DNA of 64,000 nucleotides from Talinum fruticosum. Taxonomy: Eukaryota; Streptophyta; Magnoliopsida; Caryophyllales; Talinaceae. The notes under the pieces were generated by a model that searched no databases, had not been told where the DNA came from, and saw only the letters and a program-made list of their open reading frames with translations. The first letter of the stretch is position 1. Each line of letters begins with the position of its first letter. Shown here one piece after another: positions 48,268 through 60,363 of this stretch. The DNA lies in NCBI GenBank assembly GCA_021018815.1, contig JAITYX010000178.1, positions 17,539 through 81,538 of the forward strand. The letters are read 5' to 3'. The position numbers and the translations under genes are program-made.

Positions 48268-51176
48268 TGTAACACCCCAAAACCCACCCTACGAGTATTA
48301 CATGCCGGAGGAACCCCTAAGGCTACTTAAGATTTCAACTTGGGGTTAATAATTTCTCTTAGATTTGTGGAGGCGTGATTCTAGGTTTTCAAAGGTTTTC
48401 CTGAAAATTTCGGTAGAGTTTCCTCTGTAATATGGCTAATCCCATAGGCTTAAAGCCTTAACCCCGCACGAAATACATTCATAAACTCAACGAGCCACAC
48501 GCTCGGATTATTCACATAGGCTTTTATATTCATAGTCCAAACTTAAGTTCATATACAACCGATCTTTACAAACAAGAAGACAGAAAAACATGTAGTAAGT
48601 CCGACATCTCCTATCTGTCTGCTATTTCTAAAAGCCAAAAGCCTCTCGTGAGAGTCTTACTTCGTACCTGAAATATTGGTGAGGTCATGAGCTCCATGAG
48701 CCCAGTGAATAACCCAAACCCAACCCCTCGTTTCATTTTGCACATTAATTCATTAACACACGTAATTCAGATCATATATGCTTAAGACACGAGATATTAA
48801 ACTTACCAACTTACCGAGAAGCAAAATGACATCAATTACTCATGAATTCAATCAAACATACTTTATTCTTCTTTCTATGCAAGTACATCATAGAATCATT
48901 CATCATGTAAGTCACTCATCACGTAAATCATATCTTACTTCTTATCATATTAATTTCTTATGAAATCGGGGTTCATTCTTCTTCTTGAGTTCAATCATGC
49001 ATTTCATAAATCATTGCTTCTTTCTTTCTTGTTCATCATGCATAATCATTCGTTTCTTCATATCATAATTCTTAAGTATTCTTAGTTTCGAATGGAAAGA
49101 AGATTTATGTTCCGCTCTAAAGACCCAGTTCTAGGAGCCAAAATAATTCGTGGGCTTAATTTTTGGAGGCAAAATAATTCATGGCGTCGAGGAAAAATAA
49201 TTTGTGGCCTCGAGGCTTGCCTCGGACTCGAAGGATGCATACTGTTAATAATTCGTGGAAGTAAAATAATTCGTGGCTTCGGTTGACGAGACACTTCTAT
49301 GGCCATAACTTCATAGGGTTCTTTAATTCATGGGGTGTTAGATTAATAACACAATCCTTTTTCCCTTCTTTAGTTCTTTATGTTTCTTATTTTCTTATTA
49401 TTCTCTTATTACTTACATCTACCGACAAGATACACTTAATTCATATAAGTCATGCTCAATAACTTCATACATAACTTCTTCACAACTAACAATTCACATA
49501 AGCAAGTTCTAACTCAAGTACAATCAATCCAACTTATATAGGCATGCTTAAGTCATTTATAATTGATGTACTTAATCCAAACACATCCATAGTAAACATA
49601 TCAATTAGAATTCCTAATTATCGAATTTATTGCTTCACGATTGTGCATTATTGTGCATAGATAGTTTATGATTCTATAACTTTCCTCAATCATTATATAT
49701 CTCTTAATCTAGCCATATAACTCCTTAAATTTCCGTTCCTAACTCAATTACTCAATTACTCAATCGGTTCCGATTTTGCCTAAAAAGCACATTTTCACTC
49801 AAAAATCCATATCTTCTAATTTACTCATCCAATGCATACCAAAATTTACAAGAAATTGCTATAAATTATCATGAAGTTACAGCAAAAGTTTCAGGAATTT
49901 TGGGCAACTCATGAAAGCATAACAATTCAAACGAGTAGGCAAAACATGGTAAAAATCTACATTTTTGTGATTCCTTCATCTTTCATGATTTTACCTTCTA
50001 ATATACTTCAAGCCAAGTTCATGGAGATTTCAAACATATAGCTCAATGATCATACTTAATAACACTCAAATACTCACGAATCATATCTAATAAATCACAT
50101 AATTCACATCATGAATCACAATTAGCGAGTTTCTAAATTCGATAAATTAGGCCTCTAAGTTCTTCAATTAAGTCTAGGCTTTCCAATTTCATGAATTGAT
50201 TTCAATTTTAACCCACCTGATTCATTGTAACTTTAGAGGATGAATTCGAATTACTCACCTTGGATTCTTAGTGGCTCTAAGAATTTCGGTTTTGGAGGAT
50301 TTTGAATTGGGTGATTTTGGTTTACTTTCTTCTTTTTGGTTTTTGGTCTCCTCTGCTCGACCCTCTTATTCCTCCTCTTGCTGCCTCAGTCCAAGCCTCC
50401 GGCTTCCTCTATTCCATTCTGGTTTCCTCGGGTCTCGCTCTCCGCTTCTCACCTTCCTCTCCGGCCCATCGTCCCCTTCACTTGTTGGCCGCTAGGCGCT
50501 TGCTCGCTGGCCACTGCTTCTTTCACTAGCTCGCCACCTCTCCCTATCCCTATCCTTCTTCCTCTCTATTTCTGCTCTGGCTCTTGTTCCCCTTTCGGTT
50601 TGTTCCGCTTCCCGATTCCTCTCGGGCTCTCTCGCTCTTCGCCTCTCGTTCTCTTGCTGCTTCTCCTTTGTTCCGGCCAAGCTCTCCTTCCCTTCTTTCG
50701 GTCCCTCACCTCTAGGTTTCCCTCTGCTCTCTTTCCCATTGCTCTGCTCCTGCTTCTTTCGTTCCCCTTTCTTCTTTACTTTCCTACTTCTATTTCTAGT
50801 CTCCCTCTTAATCCCTCTTTCTCTCTTCTCTTTTCCCGATTACAGCTAATCGGCTTTGCTGCCCAATTTCAATTGGACCCCAATACTTCCTTTACTTAAT
50901 TCTTTGCCAGCTCCTCAAATTCCAGCCACCCATCCTTCCCATTTTCTTTTCTTTTTATTTTAATTTTCTAGTTTGGGCTTTCATGTGAATTGGGCTCAAA
51001 AGTATTTCACAAACCCATTTTAGCTAGCCCATTCTCGGGGTTTCAATTGTTGGTTTTTTAATTTCGATTCGGAAGAATTATAATTCATCTTAATTTAATA
51101 ATTTCGAACTTTTTGACTTAACTTTTAATAACTTAATTCCTTACTAAGTAAGCACCTTAAATTTTTGGGTATTATA
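48268..51176 (-). mobile_element. Solo LTR (2909 bp), minus orientation
   Basis: On the plus strand it starts TGTAACACCCC and ends GGGTATTATA (a decayed GGGTGTTACA), flanked by GTCTT on both sides. Orientation is taken from the minus-strand donor-like AAGGTGAGTAATTC at about 50245 that follows a purine-rich region (pyrimidine-rich on the plus strand, 50340-50860). The Ser/Leu-rich plus-strand frames at 50271-50899 are low complexity and lack any domain. No internal region is present. Confidence 0.8.
49135..49281. repeat. AAAATAATTCGTGG short repeats in the solo LTR
   Basis: About five copies of AAAATAATTCGTGG or close variants occur at 20-50 base spacing, separated by GAGG-rich spacers. Confidence 0.65.
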
Positions 51177-51181
51177 GTCTT
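51177..51181. other. Target site duplication GTCTT, right
   Basis: Identical to 48263-48267. Confidence 0.8.
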
Positions 51182-52136
51182 CTCCCTAGTTCAAACATAA
51201 ACACATAAAAAGAGAAAAAGATCATAATTCAATGACATGAACTAAAAAGGAAACCCAATTAGTTACTTTGAATAAGACATATTTCAAAGTAATGAGAGTG
51301 CAGAAAAGCTCCATCATACCTTGAGTGAGACTTTCCTTCGGTTTTAGTAGTTAAACCGAGGCGATCGCAAGTTTTAAGTTTATCCGGTCTTGTGGTGACT
51401 CTAATGAAGATGCCACTCCAATCCTCATCATTGTGACCACACAAATTATCCAGGTCATAGCTTGTATAGAATTTCTAAGAGCAATAACCACATAGGTGTG
51501 AATTTCTACACCACCCGATCGAGCAAAGCCATCTTTACATAGGTGTGAATGTCCGAGTCCTTCCCGGAACATAACGGCAATGGGTCTTTTCCCGAGTCAT
51601 CATCTCAAGCACCATGATTCCATCTTAAGCTATTTCTAATTGCAACAACATTGCCCATGAATAAAAGAAAACAAAAGATATTATTGCAATTAGAAATAGC
51701 TTCCCCAAATTATTATATTTAACTAAGCGGAGCACAAGAATTGTATTTCGGAATGCATGAATCGATTCACGACACCCGAAAATCGAAGAAATTCGAGTAA
51801 CAATGCCCTAAACCATACTATTACACATGAAACACTATTTAAAACTTTTCGGGGCTTAGAACTTGTATGTTATAAGGCATATACCACAAAAATCAAACCA
51901 AAACCCTGTTTGAGAAAGTATATATATAGGTCCTTTTTCCAATTGAAAACTTGCGCATAATGTATTCTGTTGACTTCTTTTCTTAGAAAAATGAGATCAA
52001 TCTACCCTGAATCACTTTACGACACAACCAACCATTAGCAGTCATGTAAAAAGCCAACAATCACAAAACACTCTCTACAAGATGAACTCCATAGTAAAGA
52101 GAACAACAAACGAGTAACAACACTAGAGACGACCCC
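51182..52136. other. Unassigned DNA between the solo LTR and Copia LTRs
   Basis: Overlapping minus frames at 51259-51572 (61 and 73 codons) have no recognisable domain. The direct repeat CATAGGTGTGAAT occurs at about 51493 and 51538. It may be interior sequence of the 47458 CACTA element, but that cannot be shown. Confidence 0.3.
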
Positions 52137-53166
52137 GAAGGTTTGCTTGTGGAGAGTCTAAGTCACCCTAGAGGGGGGTTGAATAGGGTGTTGAAGAAAA
52201 TTAAATATTTTTGTAACAATTCAGCTCAACAACAGATTTTGAGTCTAGATTGGACTTAGAAATGTGATAACACAGATTTATGTGGAAATCCTCCTTGGGT
52301 AGAAAACCATAGGCAGTGCTAATCCAAGCACCTAGTCAAATCCACTATTTTGAATCAACAAAATACATAGGATCGACTCAATCGAATTGCTCCTTTAAAC
52401 AATTCCTTACTATGTTTTCCTAGACTCGAAGTTCCCTTATCTCGATCTAATACTTCCTCACCGAGGTGACCTTTACAATAAGGGATAACCGAGCTGAGTT
52501 AACCCTTACGACTCACTCAAGGGACCTTACTTAGAACGTAAGAAAAGAATATAATCGAATACAAGGCTTTCTTTACAACTCGGAAAATATTAAATATAGA
52601 CTAGTAGTTGTAAATAGAAGATTGAGTAAGAACAATTAATTTAACAATAAATTCATTTCCAGTAATGTGTTCAGCAATATTCTAGTCTTGTGAAGTGGCT
52701 TCTATTTATAGCCGACCAGACGAGTGACCGTTGATTCTTGGTTCCGGACAGAAATCTTCACTAGCCATTGTAACGGCTCTTCTAAGTCACTTAAAAAGAT
52801 CCGTTAGGATGTGAATGTTGTGCAATGGCTCTTGCTCCAAAAGATGGGCCAATCACTTGGTGGTGACTGAAATTTATGGTGGAAACAACCGTTTAGCCTA
52901 GAGTTGGAGTTTTCCAGTTTTGGAAAAAACAACCTTGATAAGGTGTCCGAGCCATGTCCGAAGTAGCTAAAACTTGTCTGCTGCTGATTAACGGTTAGAA
53001 GCTGGTTGCTTTTGTATTTTAAAAAATAAGCTAGCCTCGTTTGAATAACCCACAAAGCAAACCACATAGGTTCTCAAAGTATAAAATACTTTGGTCCAAG
53101 ATTAAGCATAAATATTAATTAAAATAGAAGAATTAAATGCTTAATTATCTTTGGCCTAAAAGAGAG
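52137..53166 (-). repeat. Truncated Copia (Sirevirus-type) LTR, minus orientation
   Basis: From CGAAGGTTTGC on, it follows the order of the LTR at 37407 (TTAAGTCACCCTAGAGGGG-like start, CTTTACAACTCGG, GGTCCAAGATTA, GGCCTAAAAGAG). It then stops at about 53166, where the oppositely oriented LTR starts. No Copia interior or primer-binding site lies to its left. Confidence 0.7.
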
Positions 53167-54756
53167 TGAAGACTCGGACTCTTACTTACTCGTTTCGAGT
53201 TCCATCAAGGAATTAGGTATAAGACTTCTTATCCTATAGAGTTTTGATTCCAAGTCATTCCATGTATCTTAGAAACTTTTTTGAGTGATATAACATTTCT
53301 TTTGAGTGTGATAGTATCTATTATGCTATTCTCCCGATTATGATTGACTTAGAAAGCATAATTCTATATGCTACTTCTCACTCGGCTTTGAGTCACCCAA
53401 CACTCGGATATATCGCATGATTCAAACACTATCTTTTCCGCGCTCAAACTCGGGTCCGACTTCGTGATTCAGCAATTACATTGCTCCAGGTCAGCTTATT
53501 TAGTTTCAATTTTGTTTAGTCTAGATCAAGTCTGTTTACCCCGATAGTCATTATCCGACGTGATTGTCTTCTAGACTCGACTAAGATGGAATTTGAGTTT
53601 CATGGATATTAGACTCGGAAAATTCCTTTTCTTTTCGACTCGAGATAATTAGTCACTTATTTAATTATAATATTATCCGTGTCTAATCTTGGACCAAAGT
53701 ATTTTATACTTTGAGAACCAAATTGATTTGCTTTTATAGGTTATTCAAACGAGACTATCCTAAATTTGAATTACAAAAGTAATCGGCTTCAAAACGTCAA
53801 ATCACCAGCAGACAAGGCTTTTTCCACCTCTGACCTAGCCCCGGACATCGTGTCGGGGTTGTCTCTTTCCAAAACTGGAAATCTGCAACACCAAGCTCAA
53901 CGGTGGTTTCCAACTTATTTTTCAAGACACCATCGGTGGTTTTGGGACTTCCAAAGGAGTCAAGAACCGTTGCTCAACATTCATATCTCAACGGATATTT
54001 TCCGAGTGACTCGGAAAATCCTTTATAACGGTCACAAAGGACTTCCAGTCGGAAGATGGATACAATGGCTAAGTCTGCTCGGTCATCTATAAATAGAAGC
54101 CAACTTTCAAGACTTGAAGATTGCCTAATCTATTATTAATATACATACTTGATCAAAAGTCATTGTATTCATTCTCAATCTTCTAGTTACAACTCCAACT
54201 CTGTATTTCATAACTTTCCGAGTTGTAAGGTCTTGTACTCGATTACAAACACTTTCTTTCTTACTCTCTAAGTAAGGTCCCTTGACCGAGCAAGAAGGGT
54301 TAACTCAGCTCGGTTGTCTCTAACTGTAAGGGTGATCTCGGTTAGGAAGTACTAGATCGAGATAAGGTAATTTCGAGTCTAGGAAAAACTTGTAAGGAGT
54401 TGTTTAAGGGAGCAATTGAAGTCAAGTCAGTCTACTCTATTTTGTGGACTCAAAATAGTGGATTCGACTTTGTGCTTGGATTAGCACGGTCCATGGTTTT
54501 CACGCCTCGGGAGGGTTTCCACGTACCTTCTATGTTATTAATTTTCTAAGTGCCTTCTAGACTCGAGACAGGTTCAAAGTTTCTGTTTAATCTGTTTCTT
54601 TACTCTTCATTGAATTCCGAGTTAGTGCTTTTCCGAGCTCATCCCCGACTCTTGCTCACCTCGGATTCACATCTATATTAAATTTCAAGCAAATTTCATC
54701 ATCACCCTATTCAGCCCCCTTTTTGGTGACTTAACCTCTCTCCGAGCAAACCTTCA
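53167..54756 (+). repeat. 5' LTR of a Copia (Sirevirus-type) element, plus orientation
   Basis: It starts TGAAGACTCGG as the inverted LTRs at 38728 and 46968 do, and ends CAAACCTTCA directly before a primer-binding site. It is longer (1590 bp) and diverged. The same LTR sequence lies inverted immediately to the left. The frame at 53766-54092 is LTR sequence. Confidence 0.75.
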
Positions 54757-54770
54757 ATTGGTATCGAGCC
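54757..54770 (+). promoter_or_regulatory. Primer-binding site of the plus-strand Copia element
   Basis: ATTGGTATCGAGCC directly follows the LTR, identical to the site of the minus-strand Sirevirus at 45517-45530. Confidence 0.75.
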
Positions 54771-54816
54771 TAGCCTTTCAGAAAAGGATCTAACCATCCA
54801 AAGGTCTAAAGATAAA

Positions 54817-55660
54817 ATGGCTCGGAACAACAGAGAGTTCGATGAAGGAAGATCTTCCAGCGAGACCACCAAAGTTCAAAGGATCCAACTTCCTGCACTT
54901 GGAAGAAACTCATGGAATGTTTCCTCCTGGATCATGATGAAGACATCCGGAACATCATACAAGAAGGAAACTACCTTCCCATGAAGACAGAAGAAATAAG
55001 AATTGTGCCCAAAACAAAGGTTGAGTTCATAGCTGATGAAGCTGAAAAGTTCGAGAAAAACTTCAAGGCAATGAACATTCTTATGTGCGCCATCGGCTTA
55101 GAAGAATACAACCGAGTGTCCGCTCGTGATACAGCCAAAGAAGTGTGGGACACCCTGGTCAACACTTATGAAGGTACAAGTCGAGTCGGACAAGCGAAGA
55201 TAAGCCAATATCTTCATAAATATGAGCTATTCAAGATGGAGCCGAAGAAAACATCACTCGGATGTTCATTCGATTTACTGAGCTTACCAACAATCTCAAA
55301 TCTCCGGGTAAAAAGATCTCCCATGAGGAAATGTGCAGAAAGATACTCGGAAGCCTACCCAAGAAAAGATGGGGTCCTAAGGTGACAGCTATTGAAGAGG
55401 CTTAGAACTTGTCTCTACTGAAGCCGGACAAACTCATTGGGAAGCTTCTTACCCATGAGATCCACCTAGAAGAGGAGGACGCAGAGGTCGGCACCAAAAA
55501 GAACATTGCGCTGAAAGCCTCGGAAACCAGAGAAGCGGATCCGAGTTCATCCGACTCGGAAGAGGAACCCATGGCACTTATTGCTAGAGGCTTCAAGAGA
55601 ATGATGAAGCACAAAAGATGGGAAAGGAAGCCAAGTATATTTTCACTTTGGAAGAAAAGA
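54817..55660 (+). pseudogene. Truncated Copia gag (UBN2 type)
   Basis: It starts MARNNREFDEGRSSS at 54817. After a frame change 54912-55385 gives MECFLLDHDEDIRNIIQEGN and AKEVWDTLVNTYEGTSRVGQ, then LFKMEP. A third frame (55409-55660) holds an acidic region and the start of the usual region before the zinc knuckle. The sequence breaks off at about 55660, where caulimovirid DNA in the opposite orientation begins. No pol and no 3' LTR follow. It is closely related to the gag at 45529-45034. Confidence 0.8.
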
Positions 55661-57788
55661 TTGTTATTTGAAGAACTTGATTTATCCTTAATTATTGACA
55701 TTCTTGTTTCTAATTCTAAATATTTGGTTTGAAGAAAACATAAACTTTGATTAATCTCTTTAATTTGTTCTTTGAGATTATTGACTTCCATCTTTAAGTC
55801 TTGAATATTAACTACCTTTAAAATATTTGGAGTATCATATCTCTCAAATATTCTATTAATATTGAAATTATGAGGAGTGACTTTTAATAAATCTTCTTTT
55901 ATTAAAATACTTTTGAGTTTCTTTAAATATTCTTTTTTTAATTCTGGATCCTGAATTTGTTCAGCTAAATCTAATAAAAATTATTTTTCACTTTTAGTAG
56001 CAGTAATCATATTTATGCATTTGTAACAAATTCTAGTTGATTCATTTCCTGATTAATAATCGCTTGAATTATTTTAATTCATAAAGACCATTATCTTCAG
56101 AATCGAGAGGATGAATTTTCGGAATGAACTGGAGCATTTTTGAGTTCAAATAAAGAAATAATCTTTTCTTGAATTTCTTGATTATCACCACAAATTTCAT
56201 TTAATTTTTCTTTAACTTTGCAATCTTTTGCATAATGACCTTATTTGTTACATTTAAAACAAACAACTTTATTAGTAGTTTTCTTTTTGAAATAATTTTC
56301 TTAGGAGCTGTATTTGCTTTATTGTTATTAGTGCGATTGAATTGTTTCTTTCTATTAACTTGATTTGCTCTTGTTTTTTAAACAGAAGGAGATTCAATTT
56401 TTGGAAGGCGTAAAACTTCACAAAAACAACCTAACTCTTTTCGTGTAGCAGCTTTATCTCGTTGAATATATAGCTTGTAATTTTAGTTCATTGCATAAAG
56501 AAATACCTTCCTTTTTAATAAATCCTAATAATTGACCGAATGTAACTTGATCATATGCGATTGGATCTTTACCTGTGGCTTCTTTCAATTTGTTGAATAT
56601 TCTTTGAGAAAATAAATTTGGTAATCCCGAGATGAATTTTTCTTACCAATATGGTTGACGACAATCTTGTCTTTTTAATAGATATGTGAAATAAGTATCT
56701 TTATACCAATTGTAATCTTCTAGAGTAATACATCTTACATTTATTAACGGAATTTCTTGACCGCTTAACATATCTTTTGGAGTAGCTAAAAGATTGACAA
56801 CTATTGTATGGACTAGAGTATAGACAACTTCTTTATGATTTTTGATACTCGGACGTTCTTCGTCTCTCATGTAATTATCCCATCAAGATTTTAATGATCC
56901 GGTGAAACCCGAAACTAGTAAATCAAAAGCTTGACTTTCCGGATCACCTTTGGATGTATAGGCAGCATATGCCATCATCATCCTATGGAGAATAATAAAT
57001 GTTTCATGTTCGGATTTTCCATCTATATTCCATTCATAGATAGAAGTACCATCAAAAGCTTCGTAATAACCGATTTTATTGATTCTAGTTGAAGATCCGG
57101 AGGAGTGCTTCTAGAATAATAAGGAATTTCTTTCTTATTAAAGATTTTATTAATATCTTGATCTTCTTGGGAAATATCTAAAACATTAACGGAATTACTT
57201 GAACTAGCTGCTTTTTTAATTTTTCATCTATCTTTTTAATTAATGGGCTATCCGAAATTTCTAAATTTTTATTCTTATTGAATTCAATGAGAGGAGATGA
57301 AATATCATCTAGGAATCCTGGCTTTGTTGACTCTCTATTTAAATCTACACATTCTAATTTTTTGGATAATAAGTCAATATCTTCCTTTTTAGATATTGCT
57401 TCTATTTGAGTAGAAACCATATTAACTTGTTGAGATACTGTATGTAAGACTTGATTAGTATAATTATTTTGATGATAAACTTTTTAATATCTTCTAAACC
57501 TACTTGAGAATTATCTAGATCGTTTCTTCCTACTTTGAATGGAGTAGCATGAATATGGCCTTGATCTCGTAGAGATTAAAATTTCTTGTAAAGGAGGAGT
57601 TATAGAATGAAATATATTTCCATTTAATAACGTCCATTTCTTATTAAGATTTTGATTAGTATTAATTTCTTTAATACCAAGAGGACCTGGTAGATTATTT
57701 TCAGAAGCAAATATGGTCCACCGGGTAAAGAATAGAATATTACATTCAATTCTTTCCATTAATGAATATCATTCTTGCCTTATGAATG
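55661..57788 (-). pseudogene. Endogenous caulimovirid, copy B: linker, coat protein, zinc knuckle, coiled coil (broken)
   Basis: The minus strand, from the Pack-MULE leftwards, carries polyprotein pieces: unassigned linker segments (57759-57511, 57420-57178), a coat-protein-like part (about 56900-56460, including TFGQLLGFIKKEGISLCNEL-type sequence), a CCHC zinc knuckle near 56270-56230 and a heptad-rich segment starting MEVNNLKEQIKEIN at 55791. The order movement protein, coat, knuckle is that of plant pararetroviruses (Caulimoviridae). The same segments recur at 62850-64000. The knuckle holds an in-frame stop between its second Cys and the His, other stops and shifts are present, and the copy ends at the Copia junction at about 55660. 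It is a non-functional genomic relic. Confidence 0.8.
57780..57788. other. Target site duplication TTATGAATG, left
   Basis: 9 bp, identical to 58847-58855. Confidence 0.9.
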
Positions 57789-58846
57789 CAAAAACTACGC
57801 TGAGGTACCCTCGGTTCTTGTAAAACTATTTTTAGACCCCAAGTTCTTAAAAATGATTCTAAGTCTCCCTAAATTATGTGTAAAGTATATTCTTGGCCCA
57901 AATCCGGCCCGGAGGGTAAACAGAGGTGTGAAATGTCAATTTTGCCCATGAAACTATATTCTAAGTCGCCCTGTTTCGAGCGAGTCCAGGAAACAACGTT
58001 TGGCTTTGGAATTTCATCAAACACCTTCAAAGCATCAAACCTGCTCCCACACCTAGAATACATATTCATCATCACATTGCTCAAGTGAATCGAACCGCCA
58101 CATAGCAACCCGATTTTAAAAGCAAAGCCATAAATCGCTTGCCTTCTCTTACATCCCTCAATGCTCCTAAAATGGCAGTCAAATTAAACTCATTCAATTC
58201 CAAACCCAACCCTCTCATGGCCACAAAAACCTATATCCGACCTCAATCCATAACAAGTCAACTTGCTGTACAAGGAGAAACACGCCGACGATCGTTGAAA
58301 TTGGGCATACCCAAAAAGCAAAGCATTGAAAGAGACGATATCGGGATCGAAACATCGAGGAGAAAGCGAAGTGAGCGGGAGAAGTCACCCAATTTGGAGA
58401 AATGGGTGATGAGAGAGGTAGCGAGGTAGGTGTCAAGGACATGGTCGGACTTGAGGAAGAGGGCGTAAGTTTGGTCGATAAGGGAGGAGAGGAGAGGAGA
58501 AAGAAAGGGAGAGCTTGATAGCTTGAGGGTGGAGGTTTCGAGCTATGAGGGATGTTATGGAGGAGAAGCAACGAAGTTGCGGAGCGATGCCGATGAAGAT
58601 GATGCTAATGGGGAGAGAGAGAGAGACAGAGGGGGAATTAATTTAAGCTTGCCATGGGTATTTTGGGGCTTTCAAATGTAATTTTGAAAATTCCCGCCTA
58701 AACAGACCTTTTTTCCGACGTCATTAGTCGGAATTGGGCCAAGAATATAGTTTACACATAATTTAGGGGGACTTAGAATCATTTTTCAGAACTTGGGGTC
58801 TAAAAATAGTTTTACAAGAACCGAGGGTACCTCAGCGTAGTTTTTG
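57789..58846. mobile_element. Pack-MULE (Mutator-like, 1058 bp) carrying a PPR gene fragment
   Basis: Inverted terminal repeats of about 113 bases (57789-57901 and 58734-58846) begin CAAAAACTACGCTGAGGTAC and differ at only about four positions by eye. A perfect 9-bp duplication TTATGAATG flanks the element. Long TIRs and a 9-bp duplication define Mutator-like elements. It has no transposase. The interior holds host-gene sequence (next entry), which makes it a Pack-MULE. It sits inside the endogenous viral polyprotein, whose reading resumes on both sides. Confidence 0.92.
57960..58570 (-). pseudogene. Captured pentatricopeptide repeat (PPR) gene fragment
   Basis: On the minus strand, across frame changes, several PPR motifs appear: DTYLATSLITHFSKLGDFSR then PDIVSFNALLFGYAQF-like (about 58440-58290), and later LSNVMMNMYSRCGSRFDALK followed by VFDEIPKPNVVSWT (58080-57960). 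MYSRCG...A..VFDE.P..N.VSW is the PLS-class PPR pattern of organelle RNA-binding proteins, often RNA-editing factors. Upstream, 58571-58430 is Ser/Pro-rich like a targeting peptide. Frameshifts and stops separate the motifs. The donor gene is not in the window. Confidence 0.85.
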
Positions 58847-58855
58847 TTATGAATG
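58847..58855. other. Target site duplication TTATGAATG, right
   Basis: 9 bp, identical to 57780-57788. Confidence 0.9.
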
Positions 58856-59870
58856 CTTGAGCTTTTAAATCAAAATGAGATAAAACACCATTATTTTTTA
58901 TCTTTGTTCTTAATTGAATTAAAATCTTCCCTTAAATATTCTTTATTAATTTCAAAGGGTTTTGTAATAACATTAATAGAAGAGTATGTAGGAGGTTGCA
59001 TAGTTGAATGAGTAGGAGAACCTATTGATGAATTATCTCCGTCAATTGGTTCTTCTATAGGTGATTTGTAATAGATTTTTGAGGAAGAGGAATCATCTTC
59101 TTGATTATCTTTTAAACAATAATAATTAGTAGACCTTGAAGGCATCGAAAAGAAGATCGAGGAAGATCTCTTTTTCGAGAGAGTCTTGAAGAAAAGGTTA
59201 TTTCATTAATAGAATTAAATCTTATTAATACTCTACCATCGGATTCTTTAATTACTTGTTGTATATTCCTTTAAGCAATATTTCTAGGTTGTTTAATATT
59301 TTGAATAATAAATTCTTGAGGAATAGTTATCTCATTCCATTTTAATAATTTAGGAGTAAAAGTTGAAATATTTTCAGATTCAATTTTTAATAAAATTGTC
59401 TCCTCAAGAGAAGGCTTTAATAAGCATCTTGGATTAAGTTAAGAAGATAGTAGTTTGAAATGAACTCTGTAAATAATAGAAAATTTTCTTGAAAGTTCTC
59501 TAAATTGTACTTTTGAATCATTTTGTAAATGAATATCTAATATTAATGTATCCATGATCCAAGGATCATTTAGATCTACTGAATAATTTGGACAACAGTT
59601 GAAATAAATAGGAGCATTACATATATTAGTTTGAATCATAGCTAGTAATGAATCTTTGTAGCGAATTAATCTATTATCTCTAAGAGCCATGAATATAGGA
59701 CAATCTAATCCTAATCTTGTTAAAGGTTTGAGAACTATTTCAATCATACCAAAATGAATATATCCGTACTTTTCTTCATATTTTTTAATAAAGATATTTG
59801 AAAGTAACTTAAGAGTTTGAAATTCTTCATCTAAACTAAATGTTTCTTCATGATCTATCATTGAGAAAGC
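58856..59870 (-). pseudogene. Endogenous caulimovirid, copy B: movement protein and linker (broken)
   Basis: The minus frame from 59861 to 59439 (140 codons) shows the 30K-superfamily movement protein pattern: IHFGMIEI, then a conserved Pro, GLDCPIFMALRDNR and NAPIYFNC followed by a conserved Asp and a beta-rich end. Movement proteins widen plasmodesmata for cell-to-cell spread. The frame then breaks, and a Ser-rich linker (59145-58891) leads to the Pack-MULE insertion. As the first domain after the leader it marks the 5' end of the viral polyprotein. Several stops make it inactive. Confidence 0.75.
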
Positions 59871-60130
59871 AGTATTGAAATCAAGCTTTCCTATTTGATA
59901 AATTGTTTTTATCTTTTATTTTGGAATAGACCAATTTGAGAAATCAACTTGACAACTAACTTCCTTGCTATTGACCACACAAGTACTCTTACTACTACCT
60001 AGACTTAGACGATCTCTAAACCAAGAGGCATCTAAGTTACGCTTGAATACTTAGTTCGGAATTATGCACATACTAACACGGGGCTGACCAACGCTAGCTA
60101 TGGCATAACATCAACCAAATAAACAATCTT

Positions 60131-60144
60131 GGCTCGATACCAAT
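60131..60144 (-). promoter_or_regulatory. tRNA-Met primer-binding site, viral leader unit 1
   Basis: The minus strand reads ATTGGTATCGAGCC, identical to the site of the Copia elements in this window. Confidence 0.6.
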
Positions 60145-60351
60145 CACGAGACAGGATTGATTTGGGAAGCTAGGGAAGCAGCTCGGGGACTAGGTATTGT
60201 TGAATAACGGGGAGGTAGAGTGACAAATTAATTTAACAAGTTGATTTGCAAAATGAAAGATTAAAACTGTAAATGGAAATAACTAAGTAAAAGATTGAAG
60301 TAACAAAGATGTTGAATCAAAACTTACTTTGATTGATATAAATGAAACTTA

Positions 60352-60363
60352 CTCGATACCAAT
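60352..60363 (-). promoter_or_regulatory. tRNA-Met primer-binding site, viral leader unit 2
   Basis: The minus strand reads ATTGGTATCGAG, then diverges from the first unit. Confidence 0.55.

Noticed and set aside
50271..50899. Overlapping Ser/Leu/Pro-rich frames of up to 187 codons
   Set aside because: The TC-rich segment of a solo LTR gives long frames without start context, domain or conservation, and the LTR is in minus orientation.
51259..51572. Two overlapping minus-strand frames with CGHNDEDW and MFREGLGHSHLCKD
   Set aside because: No family recognised and no clear start or neighbour context. Possibly transposon interior, so not called a gene.
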